Of a stretch of 64,000 bases of DNA, positions 25,667 through 35,085 are shown one piece after another. Numbering within the stretch: position 1 is the stretch's first letter; each line of letters begins with the position of its first letter. A model generated the notes under the pieces. That model searched no databases, was not told the DNA's origin, and saw only the letters and a program-made list of their open reading frames with translations. Source of the stretch: an uncultured Bacillota bacterium (GTDB lineage: Bacteria > Bacillota > Clostridia > Lachnospirales > Lachnospiraceae); NCBI GenBank assembly GCA_905200905.1, contig CAJKMA010000008.1, forward strand, positions 1 through 64,000, in the 5' to 3' direction. The position numbers and the translations under genes were made by a program.

Positions 25667-26539
25667 TTACCTGAAAATAGTAAAGAACAGCATCACTACT
25701 ACACCGAGGGCAATACGATACCAACCAAAAGCTTTAAAGTCATGCTTCTTGATATATCCCATCAGGAATTTAATTGCCAGAATAGATACCAGGAAGGAAA
25801 CCACTGTTCCAACTCCCAGAATTATGACTTCCCACTGGGTGAAATGGAGACCAAATTTTATTATTTTTAATAGACTTGCCCCCATCATCACTGGAATTGC
25901 CAGGAAAAAGGTATACTCTGCTGCAACGGTTCTGGACGCACCTAACAAAATTCCTCCGATAATCGTAGCACCTGAGCGTGAGGTACCTGGGATTAATGCA
26001 AGCACCTGAAAAATACCAATATAAAGAGCCATTTTCCAGGAAATATCTGCAATAGAGTTTACTTTAACTGTCCTCTTTGCATTGTAATCCTCTACCATTA
26101 AAAACAATACCCCGTATACAATAAGCATCACTGCTACTACAAACCAGTTATTAAAGGTATTTTCAATAAAATCATCAAACGGTAAACCTATAATAATTGC
26201 AGGCAGACAAGAAACCAGAATTTTAAACCACATAACCATTTTTTCAATATTCACAAATCTGCAAACAATGCCTGCTGTTTTTTCTACTTTGGTTACATTT
26301 ACTCTCTGAATCATCCTGTTCTGAAATGGCCAGATTTTATTCCAATATAAAACCAGCACTGCCAGAATTGCTCCTAATTGAATAACTACCATAAACATAT
26401 CCCAAAATTCTTTGGATACATTTAGCTTCACAAATTCCTTCACCAGAATCAAATGACCCGTACTGCTGATAGGAAGCCATTCTGTAATTCCCTCTACAAT
26501 ACCAAGAAAAATAACTTTTAGTAATTCAAAAAAATCCAT
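25667..26539 (-). CDS. uppP: Undecaprenyl-diphosphatase UppP (BacA)
   Basis: Membrane enzyme that removes a phosphate from undecaprenyl pyrophosphate to recycle the lipid carrier for peptidoglycan and surface polysaccharide. The 290-residue, roughly eight-helix protein has the two family motifs: [18 protein letters not shown] near the N-terminus and [19 protein letters not shown] in the middle, with SRSG the phosphatase-like core. AGAGGAG lies before the ATG. Absence of a dgkA partner nearby is not unusual. Conferring bacitracin tolerance is a known family property. Confidence 0.96.
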   Translation of the reverse strand: MDFFELLKVIFLGIVEGITEWLPISSTGHLILVKEFVKLNVSKEFWDMFMVVIQLGAILAVLVLYWNKIWPFQNRMIQRVNVTKVEKTAGIVCRFVNIEKMVMWFKILVSCLPAIIIGLPFDDFIENTFNNWFVVAVMLIVYGVLFLMVEDYNAKRTVKVNSIADISWKMALYIGIFQVLALIPGTSRSGATIIGGILLGASRTVAAEYTFFLAIPVMMGASLLKIIKFGLHFTQWEVIILGVGTVVSFLVSILAIKFLMGYIKKHDFKAFGWYRIALGVVVMLFFTIFR

Positions 26540-26640
26540 GTTATACTCCTCTTAAAAATTTTTCGTTTCAGGAAAAGTATACCTCAAACCTACCATTGCT
26601 GCAACTGTTGAAATTTTTTAAATTTTTTCAAAATTTAGTG

Positions 26641-26669
26641 TTGACATTTTCCTGGTTATCGTGTAATAT
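26641..26669 (+). promoter_or_regulatory. Promoter of tRNA-Leu
   Basis: A perfect TTGACA, 17 bases, then TAATAT. The tRNA begins 41 bases after the -10, so the primary transcript has a leader of about 33 bases. Confidence 0.85.
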
Positions 26670-26709
26670 ATGTTTTGTGCTTGAGAGAGCACAGAACTTT
26701 ATAGGAAAT

Positions 26710-26793
26710 GCAGGAGTGGCGGAATTGGCAGACGCGCAGGCTTCAGGTGCCTGTGGTAGCAATATCGTGTGGGTTCAAGTCCCATCTCCTGCA
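26710..26793 (+). tRNA. tRNA-Leu (anticodon CAG)
   Basis: An 84-base class II tRNA. Acceptor arms GCAGGAG (26710-26716) and CTCCTGC (26786-26792) pair fully, with discriminator A at 26793 and no encoded CCA. The anticodon stem CAGGC/GCCTG closes the loop TTCAGGT, giving CAG at 26744-26746, which reads CTG codons. A long variable arm and GGTTCAAGTCC of the T arm are present. It stands alone, with its own promoter and terminator. Confidence 0.96.
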
Positions 26794-26826
26794 TCTTTTT
26801 TTGTTTAAAAATAAAAAATCCATGTA

Positions 26827-26881
26827 AAAAATCGTTATACAGTCCTGGCAAATCTACCAGGTAAACTGTATAGCGATTTTT
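26827..26881. terminator. Bidirectional terminator between tRNA-Leu and clpX
   Basis: AAAAATCGTTATACAGT pairs with ACTGTATAGCGATTTTT, with an inner CTGG/CCAG stem. A- and T-runs at the ends serve both the tRNA and the convergent clpX gene. Confidence 0.8.
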
Positions 26882-26903
26882 CATATATGGAAACTCAAGA
26901 ACC

Positions 26904-28349
26904 TTATCCATTCACTTCCAGCATAGGAAGCTCCTGCCCTCTTAAGAGAATCCTTGGACCTCCTGTGTGCTGAATATATTCTTTTGTAATAATCACTTGT
27001 CCGATGCTATCATCTTTTGGAATTTCATACATAATATCCAGCATGTATTCTTCCAGAATAGCCCGAAGTGCTCTTGCGCCTGTATGCTTTTCCATTGCCA
27101 TCTCTGCAATCGCTTCCAAAGCTCCATCTTCAAATTCCAGTTTTACCTCATCCAAAGCTAACAGCTTCTGATATTGTTTTAAAATGGCATTTTTAGGTTC
27201 TTTGAGAATCTGCACTAACATTTCTGCACTTAATCCGCTTAAGGAGAAGATAATCGGCAAGCGCCCCAAAAACTCTGGAATCATACCAAATTTTTTCAAA
27301 TCCTCTACAGTAACTTTTTCTAAAAGCGCCGGATCCTGATCATATTTATCCTTTAAATCCGCCTGAAAACCAATGGAAGCTGTTTTATTCAAACGTTCCT
27401 TAATAACTTCCTCCAAATCGGGAAACGCTCCGCCGCAAATAAACAGAATATTTTTTGTATTCACAGTAGCAAGCGGCACCATAGCATTTTTACTGTTAGC
27501 ACCTACTGGCACTTCAATTTCACTGCCTTCTAAGAGCTTCAACATTCCCTGCTGTACTGCCTCTCCGCTGACATCTCTTTGATTGGTATTCTTTTTCTTA
27601 GCAATTTTATCAATTTCGTCAATGAATATAATACCGTGTTCTGCACGCTCTACATCATTATCTGCTGCTGCCAGAAGTTTACTTACCACACTTTCAATGT
27701 CATCACCAATATAACCCGCTTCTGTAAGAGAAGTGGCATCTGTAATGGCAAGAGGTACATCCAAAAGTCTTGCCAAAGTTTTCACCATATAGGTCTTACC
27801 ACTTCCTGTAGGTCCAATCATAAGCATATTCGATTTTTCAATTTCCACATCATCCGTCATATCCGCAAAAACACGCTTATAATGGTTATATACCCCTACA
27901 GACATCACTTTTTTTGCATGTTCCTGTCCAATGACATATTCATCCAGACTAGCCTTAATTTTATGAGGAGCTGGAATACTTTTAATATCAAAAACCTTGG
28001 GTGCTACCTTTTCTTTTGGCTGCTCCTGTTTTTTCTTAATCTTCTGTTTCTTAGGAATCTGATTCTGAAGAGAGGACAAATCAATCATGCTGATATTGGG
28101 CATGTTTGGAATATTCCTCATCAATTCATCATAATTAATGTTACTGTTATTCATAGTATCAAAACTTCTCTGCATACAATCTGTACAGATATGGATATTC
28201 CCTGGCAGCTCAATCATCTTCCCGGCTTTACTCTCAGGGCGTCTGCACATAAAGCAGACTTTTTCATATTCGTCCTTCTTTTCTTCTTCCTGATTCTCAG
28301 AAGAATTGGAAGTATTGGTTGTCTCTAATAAATCTTTCTCATCTGACAT
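26904..28349 (-). CDS. clpX: ClpX-like AAA+ unfoldase, paralogue without RKH loop
   Basis: Hexameric ATPase that unfolds proteins, normally for ClpP. The protein of about 481 residues has an N-terminal C4 zinc finger (CFMC...CTDC), a charged linker, Walker A GPTGSGKT, pore-1 loop GYIGDD, Walker B IIFIDEID, the ClpP-docking IGF loop (ASIGFQ) and sensor-2 GARALR. Canonical ClpX has RKH at the substrate-entry loop after EGT; here the segment reads GSEIEVPVGANSKNAM, with no RKH. No clpP lies nearby. It is probably a second, lineage-specific ClpX with altered substrate choice. The ATG at 28349 has AGGA 6 bases upstream; the open frame extends 36 codons further with no site. Confidence 0.85.
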   Translation of the reverse strand: MSDEKDLLETTNTSNSSENQEEEKKDEYEKVCFMCRRPESKAGKMIELPGNIHICTDCMQRSFDTMNNSNINYDELMRNIPNMPNISMIDLSSLQNQIPKKQKIKKKQEQPKEKVAPKVFDIKSIPAPHKIKASLDEYVIGQEHAKKVMSVGVYNHYKRVFADMTDDVEIEKSNMLMIGPTGSGKTYMVKTLARLLDVPLAITDATSLTEAGYIGDDIESVVSKLLAAADNDVERAEHGIIFIDEIDKIAKKKNTNQRDVSGEAVQQGMLKLLEGSEIEVPVGANSKNAMVPLATVNTKNILFICGGAFPDLEEVIKERLNKTASIGFQADLKDKYDQDPALLEKVTVEDLKKFGMIPEFLGRLPIIFSLSGLSAEMLVQILKEPKNAILKQYQKLLALDEVKLEFEDGALEAIAEMAMEKHTGARALRAILEEYMLDIMYEIPKDDSIGQVIITKEYIQHTGGPRILLRGQELPMLEVNG

Positions 28350-28540
28350 TTTCATTCCTGCTTTCTCTATGTTTTCTTCCTGAAAAACCACTTGTGGGTA
28401 TCTTATCACAAATTCCATAGTGTCACAAGTAAACTTTTTATAAATGGAATACACCAAAAAGAAATGTACCTACTTTTTTGTAGCCGCCCTTACTATTTTA
28501 TGTTATACTTTTTTCAATATAAAAAGAAAGGACTTATCAC

Positions 28541-29560
28541 ATGAAACGTATTTATCAAGCAGATTTCATTCGCACTATAAGCACTTTAGGTATTTTTTGT
28601 TTCCATTTTTGGAGTAAATCTGTGACAAATCATCTGGTTCCTTTCGCGCTTCCTTCTCTTCCTAATTTTACCCTAGGCAGTCTTTTTGTCACGGTGTTTT
28701 TTATGCTTTCCGGAGCTATGTTATACTATACTACCCAACGAAAACCATTCTCTATTCCCCATTTTTACTGGCGTCGGTTTCTTGGTGTTTTTCCAGCTTT
28801 TTACCTGAGTTTTTTTCCTTTGCACCTAAAAACAGCTCTTGAATATGGAACCTTTTTCTATAAAGGAAATCCCAAGGTATTTTTGCTGTCCCTGTTAGGT
28901 ATGGACGGATATCTAAGTTACCGTATTTCCACTTATTATCAGGTTGGCGAATGGTTTCTTGGAGCTCTGGTTCTTTTGTATGTTCTTTATCCTCTACTTT
29001 ACAGTAGCATACAACAACATACACTTTCTGCCAGTGTTATCATTCTTTTGCTGTATAGTAGTACATTTTCTAAAACCTTGTTTCAAATAAACAGCTTTCA
29101 AAACCTGTTTTCCTGCCTTTTAAGTTTTTGGTTAGGAATGCTTCTTATGAAATACCAGGCATATTTTCTTGAAAATCGTAAGTTCGGCTGGAGTTGCGGA
29201 CTATTTCTTCTTTTTCTCTTGTTCGTTCAGCTCCCCTTAAACACGAATATCTTAGCCCATATAGGAGGTTTTACTTGCTTTTGTTTTCTTTACACCTTAG
29301 CACCCTATGTTTCTTCCAAAAACTTTTTCAGGAACTTCTTTTGCACCTGTAGTACGCTTTCCTATCCTTTTTATCTAGTTCATCATGTTATTCTTTCGGT
29401 TATTCTTAACCGCATACAAGGACCAATGCCGTGGGGCCGCCTCGTTATCTTTTTCTTTATAACTTTGGCTATCACCTTGGCTACTGCCTTGGTTCTTCAC
29501 ATCATACTTACCTGTATAGAAAAAAAGTTTTTAAATGCTTCAAAGGAGCTACCGAATTAA
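28541..29560 (+). CDS. Acyltransferase 3 family membrane protein
   Basis: A 339-residue integral membrane protein of the acyltransferase 3 (OafA/YrhL) family, which adds O-acetyl or other acyl groups to surface glycans. About ten hydrophobic segments are visible. The N-terminal FIRTISTLGIFCFHFW contains the family's His in the first helix, and YWRRFLGVFPAFYLS matches the R-R-x-x-R-x-x-P motif. An extended -10 (TGTTATACT) lies upstream, with AGAAAGGA before the ATG. Proximity to the polysaccharide cluster makes decoration of that polymer plausible. Confidence 0.85.
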   Translation: MKRIYQADFIRTISTLGIFCFHFWSKSVTNHLVPFALPSLPNFTLGSLFVTVFFMLSGAMLYYTTQRKPFSIPHFYWRRFLGVFPAFYLSFFPLHLKTALEYGTFFYKGNPKVFLLSLLGMDGYLSYRISTYYQVGEWFLGALVLLYVLYPLLYSSIQQHTLSASVIILLLYSSTFSKTLFQINSFQNLFSCLLSFWLGMLLMKYQAYFLENRKFGWSCGLFLLFLLFVQLPLNTNILAHIGGFTCFCFLYTLAPYVSSKNFFRNFFCTCSTLSYPFYLVHHVILSVILNRIQGPMPWGRLVIFFFITLAITLATALVLHIILTCIEKKFLNASKELPN

Positions 29561-29574
29561 CGCGGAAGCTCCTT
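29543..29574. terminator. Hairpin across the acyltransferase stop codon
   Basis: AAGGAGCT-a-CCG pairs with CGG-a-AGCTCCTT; the stop codon lies in the loop. It separates the convergent acyltransferase and HtrA genes. Only a weak T-tract follows. Confidence 0.6.
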
Positions 29575-29586
29575 CTAACATTCTTC

Positions 29587-31272
29587 TTATCGACCTGGAG
29601 TGGTCTCCATATTTTTCTGTGCTTCTTTCTTGGATCCAAGCTCTACGGTTACGGTCTGTTCTTTATATTCACCGCTATCTGCTCTGGAAATAATAAAGTC
29701 TATTTTTTCTCCTGCCTCATAATAAGCAAGCTGATTTTGCAGATTATCTGCTGACTCTACACTTGTACCGTCAATTTTCAGAATAATATCTCCTGCCTGA
29801 ATACCTGCTTTATCTGCAGGTCCATCTTCTTCTACACTATCTACATAAACACCAAGAGGCATATTATAATATTCAGATGCATCAGAAGTCACATTTTTAA
29901 GACGAACCCCCATGTAAGCTGCTTTATTCTCATCTTCTACCAAATCTCTTGTTTTTTTACTCATAAGTTCATCCAGAATCGGCTGTGCTTTTGAAATTGG
30001 AATGGCAAATCCCATACCTTCTACTTCATCGGCTGCTATTTTCGCTGAATTAATTCCAATTAGTTCACCCTTCATATTCAAGAGCGCACCACCACTATTT
30101 CCAGGATTGATAGCTGCATCTGTCTGAATAAAAGTACTATCTGCATTTTCAGAGCTTACCTGTTTATTTAAAGCACTGACATAACCACTGGTTACAGACT
30201 GGCCATATCCCAGGGCATTTCCAATAGCTACCACTTGTTCTCCCATGGTGAGCGAATCAGAATCTCCAATGGTTGCAACTTTAATCTGACTCAAGATATC
30301 CTCTGGAATATCCTCCAACTTTACTGCCACAACAGCCAGGTCATTATCAGAATCCGTACCTTTAATCTTTGCTTCTACCGCATTTTCCAAAGTCTTATCA
30401 GAATTCAACTCACCGGCCTCTCCCTGAGCACTGGTATCTGTAAGCATATTAGAACCTGCCACAGTACCATCCTGGTTGGTAAAGCATACCGTAATTGCGT
30501 TTGTATCTTTTACTACATGATTATTAGTAGCAATGAGAAGTTCTGTATCATTCTGTCCTACAATAATACCAGAACCGTTACTCTGGCCTTCATATTTCTG
30601 TGTCCCAAACCCAAAATAATTTGGAATCTCCTGTATACTGATTCCTGTAATGGATACCATGGAAGGCATTGCATTAGATGCTACCTCTGATACACTATTA
30701 CCATAAGTTGCATTCTTACTTACTGGTGTTGTATTCTGGGAAGTTGTTTTTGTGTTTTCAATCTGGGTGTTTTCCTTCTTTGGAAGCAGCTGATTTCCAG
30801 CATAAGTCACTCCTAAAAAGACTGAACCTGCTACCAACCCAAAAACGGCTGCTGTAGCAGCTGCAACTCCCAGCTTTTTACCAAGTCCAGACTGTGTGTT
30901 TTTCTTTTTTTCTTTCTTCATTGGCTCTGGCGGAATCTGAGAAGAAAATTGATAAGACTGATAAGGAGCTCTCTGATTCTGACTTTCCTTATGTTGATTT
31001 TCTTCATTAAAATTTTGTGTATTTTCTTTCTGTGGCGCTGTATAAGTCCTCGTAAAGGATTCAGGCTCTTCGCCTTCCTTCTTAGGTTCACCTGCTTTTC
31101 TATAAGAAAATGCATAAGAGGAGTTTTCTGGCTGCTGTGTTTTCTGTTCTGTAGATTCTTCTTCTTTTTGATTCTCCACAGGATTCTGGATTTTTTGTTC
31201 TGTTGTTTCTGTTACTTCAGGTTTCTTTTCTGGGTCGCTTCCCAAATCAAATCTATTATATTCTTCACTCAT
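29587..31272 (-). CDS. HtrA/DegP-like membrane-anchored S1C serine protease
   Basis: Surface quality-control protease. The 561-residue protein begins with a long polar tail (about 1-128, rich in Gln, Glu, Lys, Asn), one transmembrane helix (about 130-158), then a trypsin-like domain with His in TNNHVVKD, Asp in SDNDLAVV and Ser in PGNSGGALLN. A PDZ domain follows (about 460-545: GVYVDSVEEDGPADKAGIQAG, split as GVYVDSVEEDGP and ADKAGIQAGD). Longer than B. subtilis HtrA because of the cytoplasmic tail. AAGGAAG precedes the ATG. It is a single-gene unit with a hairpin downstream. Confidence 0.93.
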   Translation of the reverse strand: MSEEYNRFDLGSDPEKKPEVTETTEQKIQNPVENQKEEESTEQKTQQPENSSYAFSYRKAGEPKKEGEEPESFTRTYTAPQKENTQNFNEENQHKESQNQRAPYQSYQFSSQIPPEPMKKEKKKNTQSGLGKKLGVAAATAAVFGLVAGSVFLGVTYAGNQLLPKKENTQIENTKTTSQNTTPVSKNATYGNSVSEVASNAMPSMVSITGISIQEIPNYFGFGTQKYEGQSNGSGIIVGQNDTELLIATNNHVVKDTNAITVCFTNQDGTVAGSNMLTDTSAQGEAGELNSDKTLENAVEAKIKGTDSDNDLAVVAVKLEDIPEDILSQIKVATIGDSDSLTMGEQVVAIGNALGYGQSVTSGYVSALNKQVSSENADSTFIQTDAAINPGNSGGALLNMKGELIGINSAKIAADEVEGMGFAIPISKAQPILDELMSKKTRDLVEDENKAAYMGVRLKNVTSDASEYYNMPLGVYVDSVEEDGPADKAGIQAGDIILKIDGTSVESADNLQNQLAYYEAGEKIDFIISRADSGEYKEQTVTVELGSKKEAQKNMETTPGR

Positions 31273-31396
31273 AATATTGCTTCCTTTCTGAAAATCATTG
31301 CTCTTTTCTCTTTTCTGAAACCTAGTTTATCAATGAATTGTGTTGAAATTGTGATAAAAAAGAAAAGAAACCGTGAAAACCTCAAAGATTTTTCCC

Positions 31397-32305
31397 TTAT
31401 TTCCAATAGGATGGATTCATAGTGAACTTCTTCACCAGTCCTTTCGGCAGTTTCTGGTAATTCTGTCCAGCCTTGTAACCTAGAAATTTAAAACCACTGA
31501 TCAGTACTAAATCTGGAATCAGCCATGGCTTTTTCTGTTTTAACAAATAAGAGGCTGTTTGTTTTACCAAACGCATACCTTCACTTTCTGAAGAAATTTT
31601 GGCAAAAATCTCTGGATGGTCTGCCTGGGAAACCGCCAAATCAAAGTTGCGCTGAAATTGCTGAAAATAACTGTAGTTATGAGAATGAATCACTTCTGCC
31701 CTTGCAGCGTAAGCCACTCCGTATCCAGCCTGAATCATTTGTGCAGCTAAAATCATATCCTCATTAAAAATCGTTTTGGTAACAAATCCTCCTAATTTTT
31801 CATACACACATCTCCTATAAGCAGCACATACATTAGAGCAAAAATAAGTTTTGATTCCAAGCTTTGGCAAGTCTTCTTTCCGCTTCACTCTACTATTTTC
31901 CGGATAATTAAAACCTCTTGTATACTGTTCAATGAATTTGCAATCTGCTGCTGGAAGCTGACGCCCATAAGCAGCACCAATGCTGTCATCTGCAAAAGAA
32001 TTTACCAGAACTTCTATCACCTTATTATTTGCAGGCACTGCATCCTGGGTAAAAAACACCAGCAAATCGGTTTCTGCCATAGCTGCCCCCATAGCTCTGG
32101 TTTTGCCATGGTCAAATTCCTCCTTTGTAATATGATGGACCTCTGCCTGTGGAATTCCCTTTATCCAATCCTTCTTCCAATATTTTGCTTCTGTATTCAA
32201 AATCAGAATTTTTTTGATGGGATAGGTCTGTGTTTTTAATTTTTCTATTAATTTTTGAAACGTTCCATCTGGTTTATAGGTTGGTATGATTACTGTCACT
32301 GTCAT
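31397..32305 (-). CDS. Family 2 glycosyltransferase, rhamnosyltransferase-like
   Basis: A 302-residue GT2 enzyme: VTVIIPTYKPDGTF at the N-terminus, HGKTRAMGAAMAETDLLVFFTQDAVP (split as HGKTRAMGAA and LLVFFTQDA) holding the DxD-like TQDA, and IFNEDMILAAQMIQAG near the catalytic base. The arrangement resembles rhamnosyltransferases of streptococcal polysaccharides. It is separated from the LCP gene by a terminator-like hairpin, so it may be partly uncoupled from the upstream operon. Confidence 0.88.
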   Translation of the reverse strand: MTVTVIIPTYKPDGTFQKLIEKLKTQTYPIKKILILNTEAKYWKKDWIKGIPQAEVHHITKEEFDHGKTRAMGAAMAETDLLVFFTQDAVPANNKVIEVLVNSFADDSIGAAYGRQLPAADCKFIEQYTRGFNYPENSRVKRKEDLPKLGIKTYFCSNVCAAYRRCVYEKLGGFVTKTIFNEDMILAAQMIQAGYGVAYAARAEVIHSHNYSYFQQFQRNFDLAVSQADHPEIFAKISSESEGMRLVKQTASYLLKQKKPWLIPDLVLISGFKFLGYKAGQNYQKLPKGLVKKFTMNPSYWK

Positions 32306-32333
32306 CTTCTACACTCCTGTTTCCAAAGAAAGA

Positions 32334-32368
32334 ATGCAGGAATTCTGCCCTAGACATAGTTCCTGCAT
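32334..32368 (-). terminator. Hairpin between LCP and glycosyltransferase genes
   Basis: ATGCAGGAA pairs with TTCCTGCAT (9 bp, 17-base loop). On the minus strand TTCTTTCTTT follows, consistent with a terminator after the LCP gene. Confidence 0.6.
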
Positions 32369-32377
32369 GTTTTTTCA

Positions 32378-33568
32378 TTATTCATAGTTTTCTTGATTTT
32401 CCAAGTCTGGTTCCTGTTGGCTTCCTGACGGATCTACAATCAAATACTGGCTATCTTCCGGAACGGAAGCATTTCCAAATCCTGTTTTATTTGCCATAAA
32501 TTCACTTCTGGTAAAGACCGTTTCTGACGGAATATAGTCTTTATCATCAAATAAAAATTCGTGAAGATATTTTACATTGGTAGCCAGAGTAGTTGGAATC
32601 AGACAGTCCAAACCAGTTACTGGTTCTGTAATCTCTTTTCCCATAATATAATCCAGTGGGAAACCTGTATTTTCTGTCAATTTATAGGATAACAATCCAG
32701 AACCCAGTTTTATCAATTCTGATTTTGAAAAATTGGTCTCAACCATAGGAAAGACCTTATCTACCACTTTGTTCAAGGTAGACAGCTTGGCTTTCTTTGC
32801 CTTTTCTGCCATAAGATTCAAAATATAGCGCTGTCTTTCTGTCCTTCCCATATCCATGGATGCCGTATAGCGGATTCTACAGTAAGAAGTAACCTGAATA
32901 CCATCTAAATGATAAGTTCCAATAATCTTTGTCTGATCCTCTGGTATCGGTGGTTCTTCTATTGGTGTATAATCAACCCCTGTAACTTCTGATGTATTGA
33001 CACAATAGTTATTAATATGACGCAATTCCTCAAACGTAATGTCAACATCTAATCCACCTAAACAATCTACCGCCTTAATTAAAGCTGCAAAATCTACCGT
33101 CACATAATTCTGGATATCTAAATCTAGATTTGTATTCAACATGGATACTGCTGCTACCGGACCACCTCTTAAATAGGCAGAATTACATTTATTGTAAATT
33201 CCATTTCCATATTCATCTTCGTCTACTCGCATATAAGTATCCCTGTACAAGGAAGCCATACGAATTTCTTTTGTACCATTATTAATACTTGCAATAATAA
33301 TCGTGTCACTGTTATTTTCATTAATTCCAAATAATGCCACATTCGTATATCCGCTTAACACTTCACTTCCAGACACACTTTCATTCATCTCTACCTGAAT
33401 TTTTTCACCCTCTTTCGAGGTGTCATCTTTAAAATCCAGCTGATCCATCTTTTTGTTCAACTGGGTGTAAACAAACAAAACTCCCACCAGTAAAATCAGC
33501 ACTACCATCTCTATGCCAAATAATATTTTTCTTCCTATGTGCCTGTTCTTTTTTTTCCTCTTAGACAT
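32378..33568 (-). CDS. LytR-CpsA-Psr (LCP) family ligase
   Basis: Enzyme that transfers lipid-linked polysaccharide or teichoic acid onto peptidoglycan. The 396-residue protein has a cationic N-terminus, one transmembrane helix (about 13-34), and an extracellular LCP domain (about 75-300) with NNSDTIIIASIN, MASLYRDTYM (conserved Arg), YVTVDFAALIKAVDCLGGLDV (split as YVTVDFAALI and LGGLDV), and CRIRYTASMDMGRTERQR, where Asp and Arg bind the pyrophosphate. It belongs with the sugar transferase and glycosyltransferases upstream. Confidence 0.93.
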   Translation of the reverse strand: MSKRKKKNRHIGRKILFGIEMVVLILLVGVLFVYTQLNKKMDQLDFKDDTSKEGEKIQVEMNESVSGSEVLSGYTNVALFGINENNSDTIIIASINNGTKEIRMASLYRDTYMRVDEDEYGNGIYNKCNSAYLRGGPVAAVSMLNTNLDLDIQNYVTVDFAALIKAVDCLGGLDVDITFEELRHINNYCVNTSEVTGVDYTPIEEPPIPEDQTKIIGTYHLDGIQVTSYCRIRYTASMDMGRTERQRYILNLMAEKAKKAKLSTLNKVVDKVFPMVETNFSKSELIKLGSGLLSYKLTENTGFPLDYIMGKEITEPVTGLDCLIPTTLATNVKYLHEFLFDDKDYIPSETVFTRSEFMANKTGFGNASVPEDSQYLIVDPSGSQQEPDLENQENYE

Positions 33569-33588
33569 GTTTGTTCCCCTTTGCTTTT

Positions 33589-34986
33589 CTAGTAAGCATT
33601 TTTGTTAATAAAGCCTTTAAAAATAGTCAAAAACAGGATTTTTACATCCAGTCCCAAAGTCCAGTTCTCAATGTAGTATAAATCGTACTCAATTCTTTTT
33701 TTAATAGAAGTATTGCCCCTGTAACCATTGACCTGCGCCCATCCCGTCATTCCAGGACGTACCTGGTGTTTAATCATATATCTGGGGATTTCCTCCTTAA
33801 ATTTTTCCACAAAAAAAGGTCTTTCCGGTCTTGGCCCTACCAGACTCATTTCGCCTTTTAAAATATTAAATAACTGTGGCAATTCATCAATACTGGTTTT
33901 ACGCATAAACTTTCCAAAATTTGTTACACGCGGGTCATCCTTTACCGTCCATTTTGTCTTTTCCTTATCTGGTGCCTGTACATCCATGGAACGGAATTTA
34001 TACATCATAAATGTGCGATTATGCAGTCCTACTCTCTCCTGTTTGAAAATTAATGGTCCTGGAGAAGTCAGTTTAATCATCACTGCTGAAAACAACATCA
34101 CTGGAGAAAACAAGATAATCGCACAAAAAGCCCCTACAATATCCATTGCCCGTTTTATAGCTGCATAAAATGTATTGGTAAGCGGTACATGCCTGATATT
34201 GATTACCGGCAATCCTAAAATATCCTCTGTATAAGGCTTCGTAGGAATTACACGGTTATAATCAGGAATAAATTTTGTATGCACCCCTGACTTTTCACAC
34301 AAATTTACGATTTCCTCCAAACGTGAATACTCACTTAACCCCAACGTAATGGCTATTTCATCCAACCGGTTTTCCGGCAAAATCACCATAAGATTATCAA
34401 TGCGCCCAATGACCTTTATCCCTCTATATTCTGTTCCTGCTTCTATATGGTCATCTAGGATTCCTCTAACTTTATATCCCCACTGTGGATTTTCCAAAAT
34501 CCGGTCAATATATTCCTCTGCTGCTCGGCTATATCCTACTAATACAATATGCTTTAAATTATAACCTTTTTTACGAATATTGCGTAGAAAATATCGAATG
34601 AGATTTCTAGCTACTGTTTCAAGAACCACATTCAGTACATAAAAATAAAATAACATCCACCTGGAAAAGTCAATCATTTTAATCAGGTATAACACACCTA
34701 ATATCAGAGCAATTCCAACGGTATTTGCCTTTACTATATTCCACAGTTCCAGACGTCGTCCCTGTACACGTTTAGGCGTATACAGGCTAAACAGGTTATA
34801 TAACAGCAGATAGACAGCCACAATCCCTATCATGGCAAGCATATACGTTTTAAATGGAAGTCTTCCAGCACTATTTTCTAATCTCTGAAATTTAATTACC
34901 CATGCTAACACATAGGAAAAAGCAATAACAAAAGCATCTATCACCACTTGAAGCCTGTTAAAATGCTTTTGATTTTCTTTAATCAA
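33589..34986 (-). CDS. Undecaprenyl-phosphate sugar phosphotransferase (exopolysaccharide initiation)
   Basis: Starts polysaccharide assembly by moving a sugar-1-phosphate to undecaprenyl phosphate. The 465-residue protein has four N-terminal transmembrane segments (about 10-125), a CoA-binding-like Rossmann region (HIVLVGYSRAAEEY), a fifth hydrophobic segment (about 285-305) and the C-terminal catalytic domain with FKQERVGLHNRTFMMYKFRSM (split as FKQERVGLHNR and FMMYKFRSM), TSIDELPQLFNILKGEMSLVGPRPE and VRPGMTGWAQVNG. The membrane-plus-catalytic layout is that of WcaJ/TIGR03023-type enzymes. Usual sugars are glucose or galactose; not decidable here. Confidence 0.93.
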   Translation of the reverse strand: MIKENQKHFNRLQVVIDAFVIAFSYVLAWVIKFQRLENSAGRLPFKTYMLAMIGIVAVYLLLYNLFSLYTPKRVQGRRLELWNIVKANTVGIALILGVLYLIKMIDFSRWMLFYFYVLNVVLETVARNLIRYFLRNIRKKGYNLKHIVLVGYSRAAEEYIDRILENPQWGYKVRGILDDHIEAGTEYRGIKVIGRIDNLMVILPENRLDEIAITLGLSEYSRLEEIVNLCEKSGVHTKFIPDYNRVIPTKPYTEDILGLPVINIRHVPLTNTFYAAIKRAMDIVGAFCAIILFSPVMLFSAVMIKLTSPGPLIFKQERVGLHNRTFMMYKFRSMDVQAPDKEKTKWTVKDDPRVTNFGKFMRKTSIDELPQLFNILKGEMSLVGPRPERPFFVEKFKEEIPRYMIKHQVRPGMTGWAQVNGYRGNTSIKKRIEYDLYYIENWTLGLDVKILFLTIFKGFINKNAY

Positions 34987-35085
34987 GGTCTTATCACCCT
35001 CTATTTTTTATTTAATAATTTCTTAGAATATAGCACAATCCTAAGAAAAGTGCAATTCCTGTTCTTTTGTTTTCTTTCTCTGCCT

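Noticed and set aside
26596..26808. A 70-codon plus-strand open frame running through the tRNA-Leu gene
   Set aside because: It is the translation of the tRNA itself (AELADAQASGACG is a familiar artefact); it has no ribosome site and overlaps the promoter and tRNA.
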